A stretch of DNA of 25,268 bases, taken from the NCBI GenBank assembly GCA_041623895.1, contig JBFJVZ010000055.1, positions 1 to 25,268 of the forward strand. Reading direction: 5' to 3'. Origin of the DNA: JBFJVZ01 sp041623895 (GTDB taxonomy: Bacteria > Planctomycetota > Planctomycetia > Pirellulales > Pirellulaceae). The stretch's first letter is position 1; each line of letters starts with the position of its first letter. The notes under the pieces are model-generated. The model was not told the DNA's origin, did not search any database, and saw only the letters and a program-made list of their open reading frames with translations. Below are positions 1 to 7,423 of the stretch, piece after piece. The translations under genes were made by a program, and so were the position numbers.

Positions 1-1
1 C

Positions 2-385
2 GCTTTACTACTGGTCATCTTCGCCTGCGGTTGCACCTCCAAGCAGGAGATGTCATCGGTAACGCCTCCAGACGTGGGAACTTTATCGACGGAGACCGAG
101 ATTTCCGGTCAATGGCAGATCGAGACCAAGAGCGGCAAGATTCTCGACGCAAAAATCGAGCATCTGCAAGATGACCGCTATCAGTTGGTTGTGTCCGGAA
201 ATTTTCGGGGAGTGTATCAACGGGAAGACGATCGGCTCTCGATGGTCGAGCCGGCGATGGAAGTGATGAAGTCGCTGGTCTGGAGGATCGACAGTGCTGA
301 TACGATGGTGGTCATCGAAGCGCCGCTGCAGCGAGACATCGGTTCCGACTACACCGGCACGACGCTGAAGCGCAAATCTGAATGA
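2..385 (+). CDS. Putative lipoprotein, 5' end cut by the window edge
   Basis: The reading frame is already open at base 2 and ends with TGA at 383-385, so the true start lies before the window. The first residues read ALLLVIFACGCTSKQE, a hydrophobic stretch ending in a lipobox-like ACGC, which suggests a signal-peptidase II lipoprotein anchored in a membrane. The ATG at 50 is internal to this frame and is unlikely to be the start, because using it would remove the signal. The mature part (about 100 residues) contains SGQWQIETKSGK and alternating beta-type segments, like small lipocalin- or META-like envelope proteins, but I do not recognise a family. Function unknown. Confidence is good that it is coding and moderate that it is a lipoprotein. 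Confidence 0.7.
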   Translation, partial: ALLLVIFACGCTSKQEMSSVTPPDVGTLSTETEISGQWQIETKSGKILDAKIEHLQDDRYQLVVSGNFRGVYQREDDRLSMVEPAMEVMKSLVWRIDSADTMVVIEAPLQRDIGSDYTGTTLKRKSE

Positions 386-490
386 GCATGGCCCATCAAT
401 CAGGGAGTTGATCGGCGACACTCCAACGACGACAATGTCGTTCGGAACCCAACGGATTCGCTCCCAACTCTCCTCTGAAACGGGGCCAAC

Positions 491-1429
491 ATGGCGGACA
501 ACCTTGAGTCGGCGGAATCTGATCCGCCCATGACCGAGACGCCAGACATGGAGTCGGCCGAGGGCACGACCGACGCTGGCTCCAGGCGTGCATTAAGGAA
601 GCGTTCCCTGTTCATCGGAGCGTTTCTTGTATTCGGGTTCTTTATCGCCCTGAACGCACCTTATCCATATCACACCTTCACCTCCGCCGGTGGAACGCCA
701 GATACTGATTTCGATTTCAAAATCAACGCCGCTTTGGGTCAAGTGACTGAAGCGGGCTGGCCGCTGCGATACTACATTCGGCACGATTTTGTTGACAACA
801 CAGCCTCAACACATTGGACCTCGACTGCGGCGCTCATGGATTTAGCAGTCGCTGTGGTACCCGATCGACGATACCTTTCATCATGAAATGATGTACTGGT
901 TGTTGGAAAAGTGGGGAGGAAGTCGCGGCAGCTGTGCTGCCTATGCGGCAGCCGTTGCTGACGCGATCGGACCTCCGCGGGGAAATTTTGTTTACGCGCG
1001 GCTGATTGAAAGAATCGCGCCCAATTACCCATCAGGTTTTTTTGTACACTCGCAAATCGATCGTGGCCGCGTTTTGGAAGGCTTGCGAGAGGGTATGAGG
1101 ACATGATATTGGCAACAAGCAAGCACGATTGAAAGTTTGCTAATGCTAGGAAAATCATACGGGGGTGTGGCCGCTGCGGGCCGCGAATCCACGTACGGCA
1201 GACAAGCAATTCAACTCTCCAAGGACCTGGCTGATTACTACAAATCACGCTACCCGATGCTGTTGACCCAGGGAACGCGAAGTCGCGACTCAAATCTCCT
1301 CACGCACGCCCTACCTGTCCAAGTAGCTGCAGCGTCGTCGCGGAAGTCGCCAAGACTTTCGGCGATGCACGCAACCGAAACTCTTCGCGAGTTCCGAAAC
1401 CCCAATATAAATTGTTGGCATCAAATTGA
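491..1429 (+). pseudogene. Decayed membrane-protein gene with frame changes and a nonsense codon
   Basis: An ORF opens at ATG 491. It encodes an acidic N-terminus, a basic stretch (ALRKR) and one membrane segment (about residues 41-58), followed by GWPLRYYIRHDF. It stops at 884-886. Protein-like sequence resumes in another frame at about 846 (WYPIDDTFHHEMMYWLLEKW) and runs to about 1260, broken once by TGA at 1104-1106, which could be a CGA-to-TGA change. From about 1262 a third frame reads NAKSRLKS, then VVAEVAKTFGDARN, then PQYKLLASN, ending at TGA 1427-1429, 13 bases from the convergent TlpA gene. Joined, this would be a protein of about 310 residues. I do not recognise the family. Alternatives are a real 131-residue protein (491-886) followed by non-coding sequence, two small genes (491-886 and 888-1106), or sequencing errors. 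The continuity of coding-like sequence through to 1429 favours one broken gene. Confidence 0.5.
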
Positions 1430-1442
1430 CGCCAGACGACGA

Positions 1443-2915
1443 TCAGTTACCCGGCTTTGCGGGCGCGTCGACCTCGCTGCCTGCTGCTTCGACCAACTCT
1501 TTGATCTTGGCATGGATCTCTTTGGCGGTCTGTTCCCCGGCACCCGTTTTGACTAATTGCACGACCCCGTCGCCATCGATCAGGACGACATGGGGGATGC
1601 CTCGCACACCGTATTCGCCGCCCATCTTGCTTTCTTTCGGCGTGACCATGACGGGATGTGCCAACTGGTTGTGTTCCAAAAACTTTGCCAGCGCCTGGCG
1701 TTCCTCGTCCGCGGAAACGTCTTCATCGGAGCGCGCGGCGCGCTTGATTTCTTCGTCCCACTGGTAGTTGTAGTACTGTGTGACCCCGACGATCTCGAAC
1801 CCTTGATCGCCAAACTCCTCGCGCCACTCCCGCAAATGTGGGAAAGTTGCGATGCAGGGGCCGCACCAGATTGCCCAGAAGTCGATCAACACAACTTTCC
1901 CCTTGAACGAATCTCGTGTCAGGCCGACCGCGTTGACCCAAGCATCGATCTCCCAGTCCGGCGCGGGCTTGCCGACCAACGTGGCCACCGGTTTGACCGC
2001 TGCCATTCGTTCCTTGTGCAAACGGATGCGTCGCAACGTCGCCGCCACCGATTGATTCTTGAGCGCGATGGAATCCAGTTTCTCCGTCACGCGGTCGATC
2101 CGTTCTTCCGTGGCTTTCGGATCATCCTGCCGCCAGCGGGTGATCATCAGCAATTGAGTCGTCGCGTAGTCATTCTGCAGCAGCACGGAGTCCGGGTAAC
2201 GCTCGATGGCGGTGGAGACAACTTCATCCAGCCGATCGACGTATTCATCTCGCCATGAATCGTTGCCGCGAACCGGCGAGGTCAACGCAGTGAGCATACG
2301 AACCAGTGCCTGCATCGTCTGCTCGCTTGACTCATCCGAATCATTGATCTTGGTTAACTGTTCTAACTGTGACTGAACGATTGCTTTGGCATCCTCTTCC
2401 TTTCCGTCACTGGCCATCAACTGCGCCTTTAGCACCGCCAGTTGTGTCAAGGGACCCAACGGCTTCGCTCCCTGGTTGGAGTTCAGCGTTTTGATCGCTG
2501 CAAAGCCGCGATCGACCGCCTGCTCCAACGCGGTCGTATCCCGCGATGCATTGGCAACGTCGCGCAGACTTTGGACGGTCATCCAGATGCCGTACTGGTT
2601 CTCGGATTGATCGACATGCTTGATCTGAAAGTCCAGCAGTTTTTCAAACTGCGCGTTGGCATTCTTATAATCGCGTTGCTCCAGAAACCTGGTGGCCAGG
2701 CTGTGCCGCAGCACGTTCAAGTCAGCCGACTCGGGCGCCGCAGCGATCTGGGACTCGAGATACTCGGACGCCCCAGCGAGATCCTGATCCATCCGCTGGC
2801 GTAGTTCATTGTGCAGCTTGCGAAAGGCTTCCAGGTCGGACTCTTGAGCACAACAAGTCAGTCCTCCAAGCAGCAAGGCGAACAGCGCGACCGGCAGGAA
2901 CCGATGGTTTCTCAT
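1443..2915 (-). CDS. TlpA-like thiol:disulfide oxidoreductase with N-terminal helical region
   Basis: A 490-residue protein with an N-terminal hydrophobic signal (RFLPVALFALLLGGLTCCAQ). It may be a Sec signal cut after CCA or a poor lipobox at the cysteines, so it should act outside the cytoplasm. Residues about 25-310 are alpha-helical and charged, with a TPR-like spacing of pairs, and carry no motif I can name. Residues about 314-480 form a thioredoxin fold of the TlpA/ResA/AhpC type: VGKPAPDWEIDAW, then FKGKVVLIDFWAIWCGPC with the redox pair C351 and C354, and a cis-proline segment GIPHVVLIDGDG. Family members reduce periplasmic disulfides or serve as redox partners, for example in cytochrome c maturation. 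The partner here is unknown. The gene stands alone, convergent with the decayed gene at 491-1429. No Shine-Dalgarno sequence is visible before the ATG. Confidence 0.9.
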   Translation of the reverse strand: MRNHRFLPVALFALLLGGLTCCAQESDLEAFRKLHNELRQRMDQDLAGASEYLESQIAAAPESADLNVLRHSLATRFLEQRDYKNANAQFEKLLDFQIKHVDQSENQYGIWMTVQSLRDVANASRDTTALEQAVDRGFAAIKTLNSNQGAKPLGPLTQLAVLKAQLMASDGKEEDAKAIVQSQLEQLTKINDSDESSEQTMQALVRMLTALTSPVRGNDSWRDEYVDRLDEVVSTAIERYPDSVLLQNDYATTQLLMITRWRQDDPKATEERIDRVTEKLDSIALKNQSVAATLRRIRLHKERMAAVKPVATLVGKPAPDWEIDAWVNAVGLTRDSFKGKVVLIDFWAIWCGPCIATFPHLREWREEFGDQGFEIVGVTQYYNYQWDEEIKRAARSDEDVSADEERQALAKFLEHNQLAHPVMVTPKESKMGGEYGVRGIPHVVLIDGDGVVQLVKTGAGEQTAKEIHAKIKELVEAAGSEVDAPAKPGN

Positions 2916-2961
2916 GTTGGCGACCGTAAGTAAGAGGTGGGTGTCGATTCAGTGTACGATA

Positions 2962-2990
2962 TTTCAGCGACACAGGGTTTCAGCGACACA
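2962..2990. repeat. Tandem 13-bp direct repeat in a divergent intergenic region
   Basis: The 13-mer TTTCAGCGACACA occurs at 2962-2974 and again at 2978-2990, separated by GGG, a 16-bp period. It lies 47 bp upstream of the TlpA-like gene (-) and about 170 bp before the SUKH gene (+). A tandem operator or a slippage duplication would both fit. The rest of 2916-3160 shows no other clear element. Confidence 0.5.
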
Positions 2991-3160
2991 ATGGCGACTC
3001 CCTCCTCTAGGATACAAAAAAATAAGCAGTAACGCTTCATCGCGATCGACCTTTGGTATCGTCGCGATGAACGTTGTCTCAATCGTTGCGCGACGATATT
3101 TCTTGGCAGTCCGATTCAAGGGATCGTCAGGTCGACGCCTTTGCCATTACAGACGAAATC

Positions 3161-3673
3161 GTGACGGAAAAACCATTCTCAAAATTTCTCGACTTTCTCG
3201 AAGAACACTCCATCGCGGCCCACTCAGCATTGCGTGGTTGCACCGACCAGGAAATCCAGCAACTTGAAACCAGGTACGGGCTCACGCTGCCTGCTTGCTA
3301 CCGCCAATATTTGTTATCGATGGGACACAAGTCGGGACGGCTTTTTACGCACGACCATCTTGCGGTGACTTATCCTCACGTGATTGAGATGACAGCACAG
3401 TATCGGGAAGACGTGCGTGAATTTCCGGATGAAGCTCATGTGGATTTGCCCTCCGATGCGCTGATCATCACGGGGCGGCTTGGCGAGCAATTCCTGTTCA
3501 TCCGCTGCGATGATGCCGATGATTCGCCAGTCTGGTACTTCAACGAATACGATACAGGTGTCCGTCAGGTCTACGCTTCCGTCCTGGATTGGTTGCAATC
3601 AACCGCGACCGAGGCGGAGGCGGCAATCGAAAGCGGTTATTACGAGATCTACCCCGATGGAACCGGTCCGTAG
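3161..3673 (+). CDS. SUKH (SMI1/KNR4) family protein
   Basis: The product resembles the SMI1/KNR4 (SUKH) superfamily. It has the typical opening GCTDQEIQQLETRYGLTLP followed by YRQYLLSMG, then a middle with DALIITGRLGEQFLFIRCDD, and ends with PVWYFNEYDTGVRQVYASVLDWL. In bacteria these cytoplasmic proteins often act as immunity proteins to contact-dependent or polymorphic toxins; others have housekeeping roles. No toxin, Rhs/YD repeat or secretion gene is seen in the window, so it is an orphan here. The start is uncertain: GTG 3161 gives MTEKPFSKFLDFLEEH (170 residues) and leads straight into the domain. An in-frame TTG at 3074 would add 29 residues without recognisable character. Neither has a good ribosome binding site. 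Family assignment is fairly confident; role is not. Confidence 0.75.
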   Translation: MTEKPFSKFLDFLEEHSIAAHSALRGCTDQEIQQLETRYGLTLPACYRQYLLSMGHKSGRLFTHDHLAVTYPHVIEMTAQYREDVREFPDEAHVDLPSDALIITGRLGEQFLFIRCDDADDSPVWYFNEYDTGVRQVYASVLDWLQSTATEAEAAIESGYYEIYPDGTGP

Positions 3674-3735
3674 CTAATCTTGTTTAAACGTCCGGGGAGG
3701 TCATCGTGACGGGAAACTCTTGCTCACTATGTGTT

Positions 3736-3771
3736 CCGGGGGTGGCACTCGCTGCGTTCGCTTACCCCCGG
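3736..3771. repeat. Palindromic intergenic repeat, possible bidirectional terminator
   Basis: CCGGGGGT (3736-3743) pairs perfectly with ACCCCCGG (3764-3771) across a 20-base loop. It lies between the convergent SUKH and oxidoreductase genes. There is no T-run, so it is not a classical intrinsic terminator. From memory, this GC-rich stem with a GGCACTCGCTGCGTTCGCTT-type loop, followed by CTACGATGTGCGATCCCTT, looks like a dispersed repeat of Rhodopirellula-type genomes; that was not checked here. The remaining sequence to 3853 holds nothing else I can name. Confidence 0.5.
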
Positions 3772-3853
3772 CTACGATGTGCGATCCCTTGGGGATCAAG
3801 AAACCTGCGAAACAGATTTCAATAGCGACAACACAAGAATTGCGCACGCTGAC

Positions 3854-5233
3854 TTACGTCTCGATCTCGAATCCCTTTCTGGCTGCTCGGGCGACGAAGC
3901 TGTTTGCTTGCTGGTCGCCGACAATCTGTTCGGCCTGCGGATCCCATTGGATTTTTCGGTTCAACCGCGCAGCGATCCCGGCCAAGTGACAAGTGGATAA
4001 CGCGCGGTGGTGACTGAAGACATCCGAGACCGGCTCGACGCGATCCCGCGCAGCCTCGAAAAAGTTACGAAAGTGATCGGTCAACGGCCGGTTCTTGTAG
4101 ACTGCTTCGACGGCACCATCGGGGAGCGGATTGGACGCCAGATCCTCGACCGGCTTGCCCGTTAGCTTACCTCGATTGACGAAGATGCGGCCTTCGGTTC
4201 CTTCAAACAGAATCCCGTTGCCTTGATCGTGACGAATCTCGATCTCTTTGCCGTCAGCAAATTTGGCGCTGATCAAAAACGCCGTTGCCGTGTTGTAGCG
4301 AGTGTCATCGACGGGGTATCCATCTTTGAACTCGACGGGATGCCGGACCATCACGGGGTCGATGGAGACCGGCCCCGTGTCAGTTTTTCCCAGTCCCCAC
4401 GTGGCGATGTCAACGTGATGGGCTCCCCAATCGGTCAACTTGCCGCCGGAGTATTCGTACCACCAGCGGAATTCGTAATGGCAGCGTGACCAGCTTTGGG
4501 TTTCACCGTTGTTGCCGGCCTGGTAACGGAAGTCGGCTTTCGGCGCCGGTCCCAGCCAGAGATTCCAATCGAGTTCACTTGGTGGTTGCACCTTGGGTAG
4601 TGACGGACTGGTCGGCGCACCACCGATACTGCAGGTAGCTTTGGTGAGTTTGCCGATCCGGCCGGCACGAATCAGCGCGATCGCCTTCAGAAACTCGACT
4701 TGGCTGCGCTGCTGAGTTCCGATCTGCACAATCCGGCCGGTCTTTTTGCAGACTTCACAGATCCGGCGACCTTCGTCGATCGTCAGCGTCATCGGTTTTT
4801 CACAGTACACATCCTTGCCGGCCAACATCGCCTCGATCGCAATTTTGGCGTGCCAATGATCGGGCGTAGAAATGTGAACGATATCGATATCTTTGTCATC
4901 CAAAATGGCTCGGTAATCAGCCATCGTCGCTGCTTCGTTGCCGGTCCATTCTTTGACAAGCTTGGCCGCCAGTCCGCGGCGCGAGGCGTCCGCATCACAG
5001 AGCGCGACATAGTCTCCGTACTTGCGAAAAGCGGGCGCGGATCCGTAGGGTCCGTTCAGTCCGGTCGCCTTCTGGCACCAACGGCTACCGGTCCCGATCG
5101 CGGCAACCCTGGGCCGATCGTTCGCACTGGCAAAACCGAGCGCGCGTTGGCTTCGATTCGAGAGGACGGCTGCGCCGGCAACAGCGAGCGAGTTTTTCAA
5201 TGCGTCGCGGCGCGACAGATCATGACGTGGCAT
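3854..5233 (-). CDS. Tat-exported Gfo/Idh/MocA family oxidoreductase
   Basis: A protein of about 459 residues with a twin-arginine signal (LSRRDALKNSLAVAGAAVL), so it is folded in the cytoplasm and exported. The N-terminal Rossmann domain shows VAAIGTGSR (about 43-51), the segment VHISTPDHWH (119-128) and the family signature EKP (145-147). The C-terminal domain has GGKLTDWGAHHVDIATWGLG, a typical substrate-site block with an Asp/His pair. Such enzymes use NAD(P) to oxidise or reduce sugars and inositols; the exported planctomycete members often keep a tightly bound cofactor. The substrate is unknown. I prefer ATG 5233, which has AAAGG nine bases upstream, over the in-frame GTG at 5239. It lies downstream of the quinoprotein on the same strand with a gap of about 75 bp, so co-transcription is possible. 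Confidence 0.92.
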   Translation of the reverse strand: MPRHDLSRRDALKNSLAVAGAAVLSNRSQRALGFASANDRPRVAAIGTGSRWCQKATGLNGPYGSAPAFRKYGDYVALCDADASRRGLAAKLVKEWTGNEAATMADYRAILDDKDIDIVHISTPDHWHAKIAIEAMLAGKDVYCEKPMTLTIDEGRRICEVCKKTGRIVQIGTQQRSQVEFLKAIALIRAGRIGKLTKATCSIGGAPTSPSLPKVQPPSELDWNLWLGPAPKADFRYQAGNNGETQSWSRCHYEFRWWYEYSGGKLTDWGAHHVDIATWGLGKTDTGPVSIDPVMVRHPVEFKDGYPVDDTRYNTATAFLISAKFADGKEIEIRHDQGNGILFEGTEGRIFVNRGKLTGKPVEDLASNPLPDGAVEAVYKNRPLTDHFRNFFEAARDRVEPVSDVFSHHRALSTCHLAGIAARLNRKIQWDPQAEQIVGDQQANSFVARAARKGFEIET

Positions 5234-5309
5234 ATTCACAAGCCTTTGCGTTAGGTAAAGGAAAACTGCCCATCACAAGCCGGGCACAGGTTGGCAATTC
5301 CGCGCGGTT

Positions 5310-7130
5310 TCACCGCACGCTGAAGGCGGTCAACGAGTTTTGATCGCGAATGTACAGGACGCCGCCCGCGACTACGGGATGAGCCCAGCTGGGTCGACCG
5401 TGGCTTTGCAGTTCGAGGCGTCCGTGTTCGTGATAACCTTCGGGTGTGGCTTCGACGAGTGCGAGTTGCTGACGTTCGCTCAAGACATACAGCATCCCGT
5501 CCGCGGCGACCAACGATCCTTTACCGACACCGCGATCTTGCCAGGCAATCTCGCCGGTCAGAAAGTTGACGCACATCAGCGTGCCGCCACCGCAGGTGTA
5601 CATGTAATCGCCGATCTTGACGATCCCGCCGTGATGGATCCCCATCTTCTTTTCAAAGTAAACTTCGCTGGCCTCTTGCTGGCCGTTGTCGCCGGAAATC
5701 TTGGCCAGACCGCCGCCGGTTCCATAAGCACTGGCAACGAATACGTGGTCGGCGTCAACAATAGGCGTGCAGCAGTTCGCCGTGCCATTGTTGGCACCGC
5801 TGTATTTCCACATCAGCTGACCATCGTCCAGCTTGACCCCAAACACGCTGTCACGAGCAAACTGAACAACCTGACGGACGCCTCCGATTGTGGCGACGAT
5901 CGGAGAGGAATAGTGCGCACCCTCGGTGACACCGCTGCTGCGCCAGACGACTTCGCCTGTCGATTTATTCAGAGCCGCGAGCGTTCCCTGTTTTCCCCCC
6001 GGCGTGACGATCACCAAATCAGCAACGATCAGCGGTGATTCGGAGTATCCCCAACCGGGCCGATTGCCACCCAGATCTTTTGTCAAACTGGTGTACCAAA
6101 TGGTCTTGCCGGAGCGCAAATCCAAACACGTCAAGTCCCCGTTACCGCCCTCGGCGTAGACCCGATCACCATCGATCGTTGGTGTACCGCGAGGCCCATC
6201 GCCTTGGCCGTTGCGATAACCACCATACAACGATTTCAGTTCTTCGCGATTCAGTTTGCCATCGCCGCCTTTGATGTTCTTGTCGTAATAGCTGGTGATT
6301 TCGTCGGCGGCCAGGATTCCGTCTTGGCCGGCTTCCCGTTTGGATAGATAGGCAATGATCTCGCCGCGGGTGAGCAGTTGGTCGCCTTGTTTGGCTCCCG
6401 GCAATCGCTCGTCGGCATTGGAAAAGATTCTGCCGAGGTAACCGGCACGAGATTCTTGGCGGCTGACTTGGCCATCATTGTCAGCGTCGGCGGCCTGAAT
6501 CAATTCTGCTGCACGAGCGGCCGCCAACTCCGCAGTCTTTGACTTATCAGCAGTATCGATCCGCATGAAATGATCGCGGAACTGATTTCCAGCTTCGGAG
6601 TAGTCCAATTGGCCGTCAGCGTTGGCGTCCAGCCCTGCCATGACTGCTTGGACACGGGCGGCATTGTTTCCGGCGGGTTCATCACGATCGTATTTGTGAA
6701 AGTCCCAGCCGAGTCGTGAAAGCGCTTCGACTTCGTCGATCGTGCCGTCATTGTTCCGGTCGAGATTCACGAATTCCTGACCGACTTTTGCATCCAAAGC
6801 GGCGGCAACTGGTTCGGGCTGCACAGCCCACAGCCGCGAGCCATCATCGACTCGCAGTGCCATGATGTGCTCGACGCCATTCAAATCGCCCATGGTTACG
6901 ATCAAGCCATCTTTGACGGCGACGCTACTGTAACCGACACCAACATCATCAACTTGCCAGGCGACGGTCGGGCCATTGTCGGGCCACTCTTTCAGCAAGC
7001 CCTTGTCCGCGGAAATGCCATCTCGATCTGGACCCCGCCATTGCGGAAAATCGTTTGGTCCTGATGGCAATTCAGCCACCGCGGTATGGCAAGTGAACAA
7101 CAGCAAAGCAAAGACGGCAACACGGTTCAT
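5310..7130 (-). CDS. Secreted PQQ-like beta-propeller protein with an inserted EF-hand block
   Basis: A protein of 606 residues starting MNRVAVFALLLFTCHTAVAE, a Sec signal. The frame stays open to 7448, but that extension has no signal and covers the upstream region of the divergent gene, so ATG 7130 is chosen; AAAGAG lies about 8 bases before it. After the opening FPQWRGPDRDGIS and one propeller strand pair (about 55-105), residues 120-300 hold EF-hand loops. DRNNDGTIDEVE (124-135), DANADGQLDYSE (168-179) and DADNDGQVSRQE (215-226) are canonical; three further ones near 246-257, 266-277 and 286-297 are degenerate. Propeller blades then resume (GGNGDLTCLDLRSGKTIWY, TLAALNKSTGEVVWRSSG) to the end. 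This is a PQQ-like/outer-membrane-assembly-like propeller; real PQQ binding or enzymatic activity is not evident. It probably binds calcium outside the cell. Substrate unknown. Confidence 0.9.
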   Translation of the reverse strand: MNRVAVFALLLFTCHTAVAELPSGPNDFPQWRGPDRDGISADKGLLKEWPDNGPTVAWQVDDVGVGYSSVAVKDGLIVTMGDLNGVEHIMALRVDDGSRLWAVQPEPVAAALDAKVGQEFVNLDRNNDGTIDEVEALSRLGWDFHKYDRDEPAGNNAARVQAVMAGLDANADGQLDYSEAGNQFRDHFMRIDTADKSKTAELAAARAAELIQAADADNDGQVSRQESRAGYLGRIFSNADERLPGAKQGDQLLTRGEIIAYLSKREAGQDGILAADEITSYYDKNIKGGDGKLNREELKSLYGGYRNGQGDGPRGTPTIDGDRVYAEGGNGDLTCLDLRSGKTIWYTSLTKDLGGNRPGWGYSESPLIVADLVIVTPGGKQGTLAALNKSTGEVVWRSSGVTEGAHYSSPIVATIGGVRQVVQFARDSVFGVKLDDGQLMWKYSGANNGTANCCTPIVDADHVFVASAYGTGGGLAKISGDNGQQEASEVYFEKKMGIHHGGIVKIGDYMYTCGGGTLMCVNFLTGEIAWQDRGVGKGSLVAADGMLYVLSERQQLALVEATPEGYHEHGRLELQSHGRPSWAHPVVAGGVLYIRDQNSLTAFSVR

Positions 7131-7423
7131 CGATCGAACTCTTTTCAGCGGGGGGGGGCGGGACTGAAATGGAAGTGGCAGGACACGCACAGCCACACCA
7201 TTGTCAGCAACGTCGCCTCGAAATGCTAGGCTGCTAAATGCAGCGGTAGTCGGAAGACATTCGACCGGCACAAACCGGATTCCTCGCGGATTTCGTTGGC
7301 AAATTGCGTCGATCCACAGCTCCCACCAGGGACGCGTCAGGTTACTTCTGTTGCAATTCGCGCCACCGTGTTTGACAATGGTTGTTCGACTCGCAGTATC
7401 CAAAACCAAGCCTGCCTTGATCG
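7131..7423. promoter_or_regulatory. Divergent intergenic region with a G9 tract
   Basis: This 293-bp gap separates two divergent secreted-protein genes and must hold both promoters if the chosen starts are right. I see no convincing -35/-10 pair. The notable element is a run of nine G at 7150-7158 followed by CGGG, just 20 bases from the quinoprotein start (read as C9 in its leader). Such tracts are prone to slippage. Confidence 0.35.

Noticed and set aside
1104..1106. In-frame TGA as a selenocysteine codon
   Set aside because: No SECIS-like hairpin is evident directly downstream, and the same region also needs two frame changes, so decay or error is simpler.
5340..6038. Long plus-strand ORF opposite the quinoprotein gene
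   Set aside because: It is an antisense shadow: no signal or domain, and the minus strand has clear PQQ-like blades. Similar shadows opposite the TlpA-like, PSD1 and metzincin genes were rejected for the same reason.
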